From contig CM051007.1 of assembly GCA_027704905.1 (NCBI GenBank), forward strand, positions 21,535,059 through 21,599,058: a stretch of DNA of 64,000 nucleotides, given 5' to 3'. Below the pieces are notes generated by a model. The model was not told the origin of the DNA. It saw nothing but the letters and a program-made list of their open reading frames with translations, and ran no database searches. Positions within the stretch are counted from its first letter, which is position 1; the number at the start of each line of letters is the position of its first letter. The translations under genes were made by a program, and so were the position numbers. Of the stretch, positions 21,181 through 32,921 are shown piece by piece. The DNA is from Muraenolepis orangiensis. Lineage: Eukaryota; Chordata; Actinopteri; Gadiformes; Muraenolepididae.

Positions 21181-21392
21181 TTTGTCCTCTTTCCCATCCC
21201 TTTCCCCTCATTTCAGTGCTACTTTAGTTTATTCCCTTTATTTCTTTTTGTATTTAGCCTTAGCTGTTTGCTTGTTTGTTTTTTACCCCTCTTGAAAGGC
21301 GCTATATAAACTCAAGTTATTATTACCAGCTATTGTGCTCACTGTTTTTCTCTCCCCCTCTCTCTCTCCTCTCTCACTCCTCGGCACCCCAG
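21181..21392 (+). other. sequence just upstream of asns copy 1 coding exon 1
   Basis: Contains a SINE-type tail (GGCGCTATATAAACTCAAGT) and a pyrimidine-rich tract leading to the CCCCAG acceptor at 21387-21392. The promoter and 5' non-coding exons were not identified; transposon insertions upstream make prediction unsafe. Confidence 0.5.
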
Positions 21393-21399
21393 GGACAAC

Positions 21400-24300
21400 A
21401 TGTGTGGTATTTGGGCTTTGTTTGGCAGCGATGAGTGCCTGTCCGTTCAGTGCATCAGCGCCATGAAGATCTCTCACCGGGGGCCGGACGCCTTCCGCTT
21501 GGAGAACGTCAACGGCTTCACCAACTGCTACTTCGGCTTCCACCGCTTGGCCATCGTGGACCAGCTGTACGGCATGCAGCCCCTGCGTGTTAAGAAGTTC
21601 CCCTTCCTATGGCTGTGTTACAACGGGGAGATTTACAACCACCACGCGGTACTGACATTATTTAGCATGGTGGTTTATGTCCGTTTAATCATCAACAGCA
21701 ATCTAATGTGGAGTCATGCATATGCTGATGAAAGTTTTTGATGTGTGGCTACGTCATGTCATGTCATGCCAGGGCACGGGTTGTAGACTCAACTAGTGAA
21801 GAGAAGTCTCGTACCTCGTGTCCTGGCACCTAAAAGGTAGCAGAGCAATAATTTGTGTGAATAAGTGAGTGACACTTGTTTGTCTTACGAACGAATGCCA
21901 ACTTCTTTGCGCTGTACTGTACTTGTGCTGTGCAATGACATTTGAATATAATCTATAATCTATTCTAGAAGTGCCGATATGTGTGCCGATGATAACGTGT
22001 CTTTCTTCCCCCTGTGGTTTCAGCTGCAGAAGCAGTTTGGCTTTGACTGCCAAACCGAGATGGACGGCGAGGTGCTGCTCCACTTGTACGAGCGCTTCGG
22101 CATTCAGAAGATGGCCTCCCTGCTGGACGGGGTGTTTGCCTTCGTCCTCCTGGACACGGCCAACCGGAAGGTGTTTGTGGGGAGGGACACGTACGGCGTG
22201 CGGCCCTTGTTCAAGCTCCTCACCGACGACGGCCTCCTGGCCATGTCCTCGGAAGCCAAAGGTAGACGGCGCGAGGTAGCCTGACGGCTAGCCGTCTCGG
22301 CCTCTTCTGTTTGTGCAATGTCGCAGAGTGACTCGTCTACATCACCGTGCGTCTTGCTAAACGAAGAAACTTCGAGACAGGATTCTGATTGGCTGTCAGC
22401 TTTGTCACTCAAAGTCATAGTCATGAACGCGCGGGAATCATCTTCAATCTTTCAAAAGTCTTACAAATCCTAAGACATTTAGTAGTTTTAGGATTATGGT
22501 TTTTAGTAGGATTTTAAGAATAATTATAAGCCTATATTAATTCTGAGTGGCATTGAAAAAGTGTTAAAAAGTCTTTAAATCTATCCCTTCAGCTGTAGGA
22601 ACCCTGGGAAAGTCTGACTCTGCGAGACTAATTAAAATATAACATTTTATTGTCCTCAAAGGACTCTGGGCAGTCTGTATCGTTCCACAGGGCCTCACTT
22701 TGTGCTCCTCCTTTTTGGGAGATGAATGCCAACCACCGTATCCATGGCAATTGGCTGGCTAACCTTTTTGTCTGCCCCCCCACCACTCACTCCAGGCCTC
22801 ACTGAAATCACCAGCTCTACTGCCAGCGTTGTTCCGTTCCTGCCCGGACACTTTGAGGCCTTTGACCTCAAGGCCAGCGGCAAGGTGGAGTCCGTTCTGT
22901 TCGACCGCTTCCACTGCTGCACTGAGGAGCCGGCGCACAGCCTGTACGACGCCGTGCAGATCGCCTCCGGTATGTAGACATCTATCCGTTCGCGTTCGAT
23001 ACTCGCAAACATGCAGTTTGATATGTTAATATGTGTTTTGTTTCAAAGCGCAGTGGTTAATGCTCTTGAGTTTGTCTTAGACTTTTTTTATCGTTCCACT
23101 AGCTTTTTCGAAGTTTGTAGATGTAGTTTTCTATATAGGGCGGCTGGAGCTCAGGAGGAAGAGCAGTCGCCTCACAACCGGAAGGTGGCTGGTTCGATCC
23201 CCCGGCTCCTCCTCGCAAAACTGACGAGGTGTCCTTGAGCAAGACACCCTAACCCTAACTGCTGGTGTATGAATGGGTGAATGTGAGGCATTGTAAAGCG
23301 CTTTGGATAAAAGCTCTATATAAAGGTGCTTTCGGACCAAATAGTTCTGGGGACTGGGGAACTAGGGACCTGGGGAGGAATAGTTTCTTCAAGGGCTTTC
23401 TCTGTTTGCATTCTCATCGCCAATAGGAACGTTACATCAACCTCATTGGACAGAGCTGGGAACTACGATGGTTCCTAGTTCCTGTGGTGCACAGATAACA
23501 CAACAATAATAATTATTCAAATTTGTCAGTGTACAGCACAAGTACAGTACAGCGAAAGGATTCTCTGCATTTAACCTATCCTAGTATTAGGAGAAGCTAT
23601 TTATACAGCGCCCGGGGAGCAGTTAGGGTTAGGGTGTCTTGCTCAAGGACACCTCGACAGTTTTTTTTGCTAGGAGGAGCCGGTGATCGAACCAGCAACC
23701 TTCCGGTTGTGAGGTGTTGAGGTGACCGCTCTACCGAGCTATGCTGCCGCCCACAACAACAAACAAACAAACACGACAACAAATAGAGGAGTGTAGTTTC
23801 TTAGAACTATGATCAGGTTCCTGCGGTCCGAAAGCACCCAATGTGACCTGTGCCCCCCCCCCCCCCCCCCTTGGCCACAGGTTTTGACGAGGACACGGTG
23901 AAAAGCAACATCCGGCTGCTCTTTGAGAACGCCGTGCGGAAACGACTCATGGCCCAAAGAAGAATTGGATGTCTGCTTTCAGGTGAATGGCGCCCCTGTG
24001 TTATTGTGCCTTAGAGAGAGAGATCATTCCTAAAGTGAGAGCATGTTTAGCCTTTTTAACAACACTCTTTTTGTTCTTTTCCTCATTTGCCTCATCAATT
24101 CAGTGAATGAATTTCACTCAAACGCTGTGTGTGTGTGTGTCCTACATACCAGGTGGTCTGGACTCCAGTCTGGTGGCTGCTACTCTGGTGAAGCTGGCCA
24201 AAGAGGAGAACCTGCCCTACCCCATCCAGACATTTGCAATCGGGACTGAAGACAGCCCAGACATCATAGCGGCCCGCAAGGTGAAGCCAGCCCTCCCTCC

Positions 24301-27300
24301 CTCCCTCCCTCCCTCCCTTCCTCCCATAGAAACAGGTGTCACTGAGCCTCTTTGAGTGATGCAAAGAAGCCGTCAAAGCAGGTTTTATAGCGTGTGTGTG
24401 TGTGTCACAGGTAGCAGTGCACATTGGCAGTGAGCACCACGAGGTGAACTTCACCGTGGAGGAGGGCATCCAGGCCATGAAGGAGGTCATCTCCCACCTG
24501 GAGACCTATGACATCACCACCGTGCGCGCCTCCATCGGTGAGTTCACGTGTCCTTATTAGTCCACCTTATTAGGTCTATTTAAAATGAGTTATAGGTTAT
24601 TGAAATCTGAACAGATCCCACCAGTTTGATCTTAACACTGCCATCTGGGTTAATTGAAACAAGAATACAATTCATGGGCTTCTTTCTAAAGATTGAGGTT
24701 TGACATGCGCGCTGGGACCCACTGAAAAAGCCCACGCCACCCACCAGTTGAAAATGGTGGTTTGGTCCACTGGTTGGTCCACTGGTTTTACCACTGGACT
24801 ACAGGGATTATACCAAGCCAAATTGGCACAAAGCCAGCCTTTTAGCTCTTCAGTTCACTATTTATTATTCATTAACGATAGGGAAACTTTTTTAAGACAA
24901 TTACATTATAGGCTGTATTGCAAAATGAAAGTCAGCATTCTTATTTCTGGTAAATAGGGTATCTCCAGTAGCTTATAGCTTATTACTTTATCCATCTGAA
25001 ATGGGACGCCAATGTCATTTTCCATTTTTGGAATTAGACTATTTTCAATGAGATGAGTCAAGTCAATGAGATATCTAAAGTAAGCACAATCCAATCTTCA
25101 TCAGCAAACCCAAAAGCAAGAGAGAAAAGGACAACTGGTGGGGGGTGAGGCTGAAACAGTAAAACACATTCACGTCTTCAGGCGGTTCACTTTGTGCTGC
25201 GTGTGACTTGGGGGTTTACGGGGCCCGTCAGGAAGCGGCGTCAGGGTTACTAGACCTGGTGCTCCGTCCTCCAGCCATCTGCTCTATGAACAGATGGGCA
25301 CCCTGGACAATTAATACGTGAGACAACATGTCCATGTGCTTCTTGAAAGAAATCCCATGTCCAGAATAATGTCATTATTAATCTCTAATTCTCAAATTTC
25401 TCTAATCTCTAATTATTATCTCAACTAATTAAAGCATTGAGATTAATGGAACATCTTTGAGTCACCTGAAACATTTCATCTCCACTAGTTTAGTGTGCCC
25501 TTACATGCATAAAAGGAGCAGACCTGATGTGGCAGAAGCCTCTGTGGAAAGGGTCTCCTTAGCTGCTGGATCATTATTCACAGCGACCCTAATGTCCCTG
25601 AGGTTGACCCTACCAATGCTGGTGTGGTTTCTTCTTCCGCTGCACTGGTACCCTGTTGCCGTTCAGGCCTGTGTTGAAGACGTGGACTCCACATGCCTTG
25701 AGGACTCTTGAGGCTTCAATGGCTTCGATGACTCAAATGCATGTTTATTTTAAGGCATGTTTAGCATGTGAATGACCAGACTTTTTTGGGGGGGGGGGGG
25801 TACATACTGTTTGGATTTGAGGGGCTTTGCGTATGTTCTTGGTAAACAGAAGGAAGTGAGTTCAGTGGAAGCAAAGATGTGCTTGAGACGCAAGCTGAAA
25901 GGGAGAAGACTCCCTAGTCCCAACCACTTTAATGTGAATCCGGGTACAACCGAACTATAGAAGAACCTTTTTTTTTTTTTTCTACTTTCACTGGAAAAAA
26001 AACCTCATGACGAATTGATTGGTACAGTTGGGGTCTGTACAAATCAAACATGTTTTCTTAAATCTGGCGAAGACACAGCACTAATTTATAATGCAGCACA
26101 GCAGTCATTTATAATGGTGTTATAAACGTACAGATAAACGTGCAGCTCCTGCGATTTGGATGGCACATGGCCAGATTGTGTGTGTGCGTGCCATATGTCT
26201 ATGTGGTGGACCTTTCCCCTGATGTCCACCTGTTTTCCACTCTCGTCCAACCACAGGGATGTACTTGGTGTCCAAGTACATCCGAGAGAAGTCCGACAGT
26301 GTGGTCATCTTCTCCGGGGAGGGTTCGGACGAGCTCACCCAGGGATACATCTACTTTCACAAGGTCAGTCCTGCACGCACGTAAACAAACACACCGGTGT
26401 TTTCAAACACATTGCTGTTTTAGCGTGTATTATCTTTTGTTTTCCATCATATTCTTTAATGGTAAACGCGGAATAGGAGCGACTGTAAAATGTATTCCAG
26501 GTTGTTCAGTGTTTCTTCTTCTTCTTCTTCTTCTTCTTCTTCGAGAAGTCACAATTTGACAGAACAAATACTTAAAATAACTACAACTGAAGCAAAAGGT
26601 CTGTTGCATGGCAAGGTGTGCACCATTTATATATTTTTTTTTAATAAAAAAAAAAAAATGGAATCGAAAAACTAAATTCTAGTCAGAAAGAAGTTGCCCT
26701 GGGCTACTCCCACTTTGTGACTACCTAGACAACTGACACGCGTGTGTCCGTCCTTACAGGCTCCGAGCCCCAAGGCGGCAGCAGAGGAGAGCGTGCGGCT
26801 GCTGAAGGAGCTCTACCTGTTCGACAACCTGCGCGCCGACCGCACCACCGCCGCACACGGGTAACACTTGGCTTTAATCTAAATCTGGAGGGTTGAATTC
26901 TCTTTATTGTTTCACATGCACACACAGTACAATTAGTTTCCCTGCATTAAACCCATCCTAGTCTCAGGAGCAGGGGGCAGCTTTTGTATATACAGCTACC
27001 GGGGAGCAGTGTAGGGGTCTGGTGCCTTGCTCAAGGGCACCTCGGCAGTACCAAGGAGGCGAACTGGCACCTTTTTCCAAGTACTAGTTCTCACCCCGTA
27101 CTTAGTCCGTTACGGGGACTTGAACCTGCGACCCCCGGTTCCCAAGCCAAGTCCCAACAGACTGAGCTACTGCCTTCCAGGCTTCCACCTGGTTTTTTTT
27201 ACGTAGTAGCCAAAGACGTGGTGTCAATGAAAACAGACGTTTTTAGTCAGAATTTCAGAAAACAAACTACGTACAAATGAAAACTATTTTCTTTTAAGTA

Positions 27301-30300
27301 CTTTCAAATCAAGGGACAAAGGTTGTGTTTGTCCACTAGGTGTCAGTCTTGACAAACATCTGATCTTCTCCTTCCAGGATAGGCCAACCACAACTCAGTG
27401 GGCTAGTGATTTTGAGTAAAACATACTAGACATACTAAAAACGTATTTGAGTGAATCGATATTGTTTCTCCAGGTTTCAATTGGTCAAACATAATTAATG
27501 TAAACCACGATTCAGTACTAGGGGCGGCTGGTGGTTTTAAAAGTAGGGGAGAAAGGAAGGTGCCCTCACTAAGATGCTCTTAGTGAGGGCACATGCGGGC
27601 ATGTAAGAACCAGACATTTGAAGCAGCATAAGGAGATTTAAATAGTGAGATATTTACCCAGAGGAAAATTGTGCTGCTTACAACCGTCTCTTCTTTGTCT
27701 TATAAGAAATTAAATCAGCTTTTATTTAGAGATTACTGAAGTCTGACCTGGAAAACAGGAGCTAAATAATATATGCATCTAAGACCAATTTGAGAAATGT
27801 ATAAGTCAATCAAGTTCTCTTTTGGATCTTACTGTTATCTCAAGAGCTAATAATTTCAGACAAAATAAAGATCAGTGCAGTGACAGAAATCATTGATCTT
27901 GAATTGGGATTGGTGTGAGACAAGAAGAAGTATATTTCTTAGAAGCTGAAGTTTAAGAAAATGGATCAACATTTCATACTGATCTTCAATTAAGCCCAAT
28001 TTTTGTAAATAGGCTAGACAAAGATAAGATCTTATTTGGAATCTTCCTTTTCTCTGAAAGTAAGCACTGAATAAAGCTTGCTAGAATTCTTATATGGTTG
28101 TTTTTTAGATAAAGTTGGGAATTTGTGCTGTGATAGCAGATTTTCTTCATGTTCAAGAGATGGTCTGACCACTGAACTACATAATGCATAGCCGGGGCGA
28201 CTAGTGGAATGACAGTTGTGTTCTGTTCTTCACATGACCATATAGGCTTACTATAAAGATAGCGTCAATGACGCAGTACCTCATCCGGCCTCACTATCAA
28301 TTTTGACAGTGTATAAGTGGGTACATTTAGCAGACAAGCCCAACAGAATTTAAACAGACTGATCTAAGGGGGAAGAAGCATTGTTTCGATGAAAAATAGC
28401 TATTTAGTGATTACTCCATTAATGATGAAAATCTGCAAAATCTGAATAGAAGTTCTATGTAGAACTATGCGAGTTCTACCAAACAAACCTTACGGAATTT
28501 AAATTGAGTGCGATTTCAGGGCGAAGTATATTTACCTGAATTTAATTCAAATAAGTCATACTATCAAATAGTAATACCAGTTATGCACATAAATCATGAA
28601 ATTGTCTAAGCGCGAGCCAAAGAAACACCACCTTGTCACGGTCAGGAATGATTTCTGTTGACGCTTGGCGTCATGCACCTGGAACACTTGGAGTTCCTAA
28701 CTCCAATGTTTCAAGTCTGAAATATATCAAATAAAGCTGTCTGGAACGTGGAATTAATGATTGACACAAGATTAGGGCTGTGCCATATCGTATCGTTTAT
28801 CGCAATTTTATCGTTTATCGGTAATGACGATAATTAATGACGTGTTTACATATGCGACAAACGGCGTCAAATGGCGTTTGCATTTTCACTGGAATTGGCT
28901 TCTATTCACGGCTATCATATCACTCCGCGAGTAGTCCCGTTCACTTTTCCTGACGGAAAATATACTGACTTGCTGATAGAATTGCTGAATTGTTTGCGCC
29001 AGTTGCCAAGCAACGCCTCAACTTCGGAGAACTATTTTTTATAAACACATACATTTCTAGTTCCTTTTGTTCGAAAAAAAATAATATTGACAAATTACCT
29101 AATACCAAAACAAAAGTTTTAAAAAGATGCCCTGGTACCCATCTAGAAGTTTTGACCTTATTAATAATTATTTGTTAATGTTCTAAAAATCGAATGAGTT
29201 AATGGTGTTGTTTACTTTCTTGTACAGGCTTGAGCTGAGAGTGCCTTTCCTGGACCATAGGTTCACTGCCTACTACCTCTCCCTGCCTGAGGAGATGAGA
29301 ACGCCCAAGGTCAGTGTCCCTCCATCCCTCCCTACTCTGCCTTGTGCTGTTTTGTGATTGCATCTCACATGTTTATATTTTCCTTTGTGTTGAAAATACA
29401 CAAGGCCTTAACCTGCCAAAAACACCACCAAACCTGCTGTGATTACAAACGTTTTTATATCCCTGATACACTACTGGTTTTAAAGAAAGTCTTCAATATG
29501 TATGTCTGCTCTTGAATATCCAACATAAACTGGCTACTTTTAAATGGTTTGCTTCCAGAAACCAGGTGTACGCAGGCGCATTCTGTTGACACCAAATTAC
29601 CATAGTTTTATAATTAACATTTTTATTTAAACTATGCAAGCAACCTCCTTGCGTCATTAAAGCAGTCCATGTTTAGCCTTCATTTTTTTTCCTCTAACTC
29701 AAATTACATTTGGAAAACATTGGTTGCTCCACTGTACCATTGTGCGTTACCAATGTTTCTAAATTGTGTCTGTGTCTGAACGCAGAAAGGCGTGGAGAAG
29801 CACCTCCTCCGGGACTCCTTTGCGGGCCTCGGCCTGATCCCCAACGACATCCTCTGGAGGAGGAAGGAGGCCTTCAGCGACGGCCTGAGCTCTGTGAAGA
29901 AGTCCTGGTACACCAGCCTGCAGGAGCACCTGGAGAACCACGTAACTGCAACACAAACACAACACCGCACGAGGCTGAGGCTGAACGCCCGCTAAACGGT
30001 TGGGTGTACAGCCCACATGAATGTGCTCCTCTTGTTTTATCCTGCTGATATTGATGAACTATTAGGCTGGTTGTGGGGTCGAAACCCCGAATAGACCCCT
30101 TTTCACAGACCTGTGATGAGGTGTCGCAGATCCATAAATAGTGTTATATGCACGACTCTGTGGAATCCGAAAAGGGGTCTATTCACTCTAAAAGCTTTGA
30201 GTAAAACCATCCGCTGAAAAGACAATCGAAAAAAATTGTGGCTTTGCTGTATTACGTATACTTGTACCAATGGTGTTGCTATGACTGGTTATTGGGAGTA

Positions 30301-30697
30301 GATTGTACCGTCAACAGGTATACAGTATACGGGTGGGCTTTCTATCCTGTCATCAGTGTAGCATCCTCTTACATGACTTGGACCAGAATACACAAATCCA
30401 GAATCAAATCCAGTCTGGTTAAAAAAAGCTTTTATTTTTGACACACACACACAGTATTGGAATAACCCTTCCTCCTCCTCTTCTCAGGTGAATGACGACC
30501 AGCTGGAGAAGGCCCCCAAGACGTTCCCCCACCTCCCGCCCAGAACCAAAGAGGCCTTCCACTACCGCCAGGTGTTTGAGGAGCTGTACCCGGGCCAGGC
30601 CAAGTGGCTGTCCCACTACTGGATGCCCCGTTGGACCAACGCCTCCGACCCCTCGGCCAGAACCCTGGACATCTACAAACCGGAAAAGGACCAGTGA
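21400..30697 (+). CDS. asns: asparagine synthetase (glutamine-hydrolysing), copy 1; 11 coding exons, 557 aa
   Basis: Makes asparagine from aspartate, glutamine and ATP in the cytosol. Exons: 21400-21648, 22024-22261, 22796-22969, 23881-23982, 24153-24280, 24411-24537, 26257-26363, 26760-26860, 29228-29309, 29786-29941, 30488-30697; all junctions are GT/AG and phases agree, giving 1674 nt with no internal stop (human enzyme 561 aa). The N-terminal glutaminase domain starts [10 protein letters not shown], with Cys2 as nucleophile, R49, N75-G76-E77 and D97 for glutamine binding. The synthetase domain has the ATP-binding SGGLDSS (254-260) and GEGSDEL (360-366). The first coding exon starts at 21393 after a CAG acceptor, with seven untranslated bases before ATG, so non-coding exon(s) lie upstream. 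It faces tac1, as in mammals. About 20 residues differ from copy 2; none is in these motifs. Which copy is ancestral cannot be told: each keeps some human-like residues. Confidence 0.95.
22348..22752. other. intron 2 segment present only in asns copy 1
   Basis: Absent from copy 2, where ATCACCG joins GGCTGGCTAACC directly at about 38990. Either a deletion in copy 2 or an insertion in copy 1. No coding signal. Confidence 0.75.
23138..23325 (+). repeat. tRNA-headed SINE in asns copy 1 intron 3
   Basis: The head has A-box-like GAGCTCAGGAGGAAGAG and B-box GGTTCGATCCC. The tail (GTAAAGCGCTTTGGATAAAA) is of the kind shared by fish LINE/SINE pairs. The partner copy is at 39384-39625. Confidence 0.75.
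23591..23752 (-). repeat. tRNA-headed SINE in asns copy 1 intron 3, opposite strand
   Basis: Same family as 23138-23325, inverted. The two could pair in the pre-mRNA. Partner copy at 39877-40043. Confidence 0.75.
25037..26210. other. intron 6 segment present only in asns copy 1
   Basis: About 1.17 kb missing from copy 2, where GGAATTA joins CCTTTCCCCTGATG at about 41375. No terminal repeats or target duplication noticed, so a deletion in copy 2 is as likely as an insertion in copy 1. Contains a poly-G run at 25789-25800. Confidence 0.7.
26877..27174 (-). repeat. tRNA-headed SINE (second family) in asns copy 1 intron 8
   Basis: Minus strand begins GGCAGTAGCTCAGTCTGTTG with a B-box GGTTCAAGTCC about 40 bases later, and ends with a CAATAAAGAG tail. 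Partner copy at 42055-42352; a tail of the same type is at about 59990-60030. Confidence 0.8.
27519..29040. mobile_element. hAT family S, 3'-truncated, asns copy 1 intron 8
   Basis: Starts TAGGGGCGGCTGGTGG after the left target duplication TTCAGTAC (27511-27518). It matches 42688 onward, including the left part of a nested element from 28773, and then breaks at 29040. About 880 bp present in copy 2 (44180-45060) are missing, removing the right ends of both elements. Confidence 0.85.
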
Positions 30698-32438
30698 TTC
30701 ACACTGTGTGCCCCGAACAAGAACCAAAACCATAGGCTTTGGTCACAGAGGCATAATACAAAGGGGCCAACACAGGTGAATCTCATATAATAAATAATAG
30801 TTTTAAAGATTTAAAAACATATTTTCTTGTGTTTTTATTTTTTTGCGGGTGGCAAAACAAATGCAGGTACGGAACAATGAAATGCTAAAAGCAGCTAGAG
30901 ATTTTTATTATTTAATTTATTTATTTATAAGTTTTTCTGAGCAAAAAGGGGTAATGTCTATGTATAATGTGCGCTATACAGGGCATATGCTCAAAAGGAA
31001 GTTTCTTTGCTGCCGCAATTATATTGCGAGCGCAATGTGTTAAAGTGCAACGTTCCTCAGTCATCCTGTTCGTTTAACTAATTCATTAATTAAATTCAGA
31101 ATTTCAAAGTTCCCAGTTCCGAATTTCCCGTTCAAATGGAAGGCACCATAACTTGCTGAGCTCCACCTGATTTTGCCCCCCTAATGTTACACCTCTGTGA
31201 TATAGGCCAATGTTTCCACACAACGGTATTGATCCTGCTGCTATTATGGCTGCATGAAATAAAGTTTCCATTTAGGCATCAGATGGGACGCTTGCGCCCT
31301 AACAAGGACCACGAAAGCCTGCCTGCTTTAGCTAAAAGAGTGTAACTACTTTCCTGCCGTGGGACACTACCAAATACACTACCAAATACAATTCTTGAAT
31401 CTTGAACCCTGAATGTCGTATTTCCTTCTTTCCAACTTTGTTTCAACCTTGATGCTGACTTCTTACTTGGTGTTGTGTGTTTAAGGCTTTGGAATAATGA
31501 ATAGGAATATATGCTGTCATGCTGTCTTGCCTTTTGTTTTTTTGGGAAATAAAAGGTACATTTTGTTCCACCTCATTTGTTAGGGTTCTCATTCCCCCCC
31601 CCCCTCCTTTTCCTGTCCAGAGTTAAATCTCCTAACAGCCCTGGCTACAATCAGTTTAAATCAATTCAATCATTTTTGTGTGAGCGTGTGTGTGTGTGTG
31701 TGGTTTAAGCAGGCCCGAGTCAGACTGATTAGACTTGCTGGGTGAGACTGCACACCTGTGGGTCTTTGGTAATCAACGCCCACGGGTTAAACCAGCCACC
31801 TCCACACACGCTCTTAGGAGGGCGCCAACATGTCTGCAATGATTCTCAAACTCAAACTCAATAAAACGGTAAAATCACCATCAAACTGTGTCCTTGTCAT
31901 TGCAAGGAGCCCAAAGAAGCCCCTTTAGTGGCAGGTAGCCGCCTTCGAATGGCTACCGTTGTATTCCATAGCATCAAGCTACGAGCACATACTGTACACT
32001 ATTGTGGCATGTTTCACATAAAAACCAAACCAAAACCCTAAAACATTTAAAAAATCTATTTAAAACAAAGTTGGTACTGCAGGGGGAAAAAAACACTCAT
32101 TTAATTTTACTTTTTTAAAGTGTACCCTTACAATAATTTAACATACTTCAACATTTAAAGTATACAGTGTATACTGAAATAGTACTTTTAAGTAGAATCC
32201 TGTTCTACTGCAAGTACTGTATTAGGCATTATAGAAGTGTGATTCCAATATGTGACCTGGTGAGAACATCTAATCTCTGACAGCTTCACCGAGTCTTGTG
32301 CTTTATAGTTTTCTTGTTTGATAGTAGTTTTAGTTAAAGGGCCCATATCTATTCACAGGTGTGTTTTACTGTACGATTAGGATGGAAGTAATGAGGGACT
32401 ACTTAGGTATTACTAGTATTATGAATGACTTTACTTGG
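30698..32438 (+). other. asns copy 1 downstream flank, duplicated at 46759-48347
   Basis: Collinear with 46759-48347 except for small indels, up to the shared TTTACTTGG. Contains a short (GT)n at 31687-31701. No gene seen. Confidence 0.85.
30789..30794 (+). terminator. candidate asns copy 1 polyadenylation signal
   Basis: AATAAA 92 bases after the stop codon. The equivalent in copy 2 is at 46842-46847. Confidence 0.7.
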
Positions 32439-32468
32439 CAATTGTCTTTCCCCACCCACCCTGCGTAG

Positions 32469-32604
32469 GCGCTGACCAGCGATATGAACCTGCAGCAGTC
32501 TGTGATCCACCAGGCCAGCCAGGCGCTTAACTGCTGCATAGACGAGGGGCACGGCAAGGGCTCCCCAGTGGAGGCCGAGGCCCAGAGGCTGCTGCTGGTA
32601 GCAA
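32469..32604 (+). pseudogene. anln: orphan internal anillin exon
   Basis: 136 bp flanked by a good acceptor (CACCCTGCGTAG) and donor (AGCAA/GTGAGTC). It reads [40 protein letters not shown] and LLLVAS, closely matching my memory of the anillin segment before the conserved anillin-homology region ([20 protein letters not shown]). No other anillin exon is nearby and there is no promoter-side sequence. The tandem-duplication junction lies only 30 bp upstream, inside the preceding intron. It is a broken fragment, not a gene, although its splice sites look usable. Confidence 0.88.
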
Positions 32605-32689
32605 GTGAGTCACAAACTACAGGCAGTTGGTTTATTGCTTCAAATATTTTATATCACCTAGCCGGGCTTTTTCATTGTACTTTTTAAGC

Positions 32690-32921
32690 AATTACATGGT
32701 TATTGTTCAGGTGAGTTATTGGGCGAAATAGGGTCAATATTTTTATTTTGATGCTGTCTGTTCACATGTCTTGACTTTTGTCAAAGGTGGACATGTTTCT
32801 GATTTGCCCAGTACTAAGGTCAATATTTAATAATTGAGCATGACGTGTATGCAAGAGTATTACCGTCACTCTGATGACGTCCTTAAGAAGGGTTTACTTG
32901 TACCTTCTGCTTTAAAGCACA
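32690..32921 (+). repeat. second copy of the 1190-1421 segment
   Basis: See 1190-1421. Here it sits 86 bp after the orphan anln exon and directly before BEL/Pao gag sequence. Confidence 0.7.

Noticed and set aside
23138..23210. tRNA gene
   Set aside because: A- and B-box-like motifs are present but no cloverleaf with a clear anticodon arm was found, and the sequence continues into a SINE body and recurs several times.
23620..23640. Telomere-type TTAGGG repeats
   Set aside because: Only two units, part of a SINE present in several copies.
25457..25711. Open frame within the copy-1-only intron 6 segment as an exon
   Set aside because: Absent in asns copy 2, not needed for the enzyme, and without recognisable homology.
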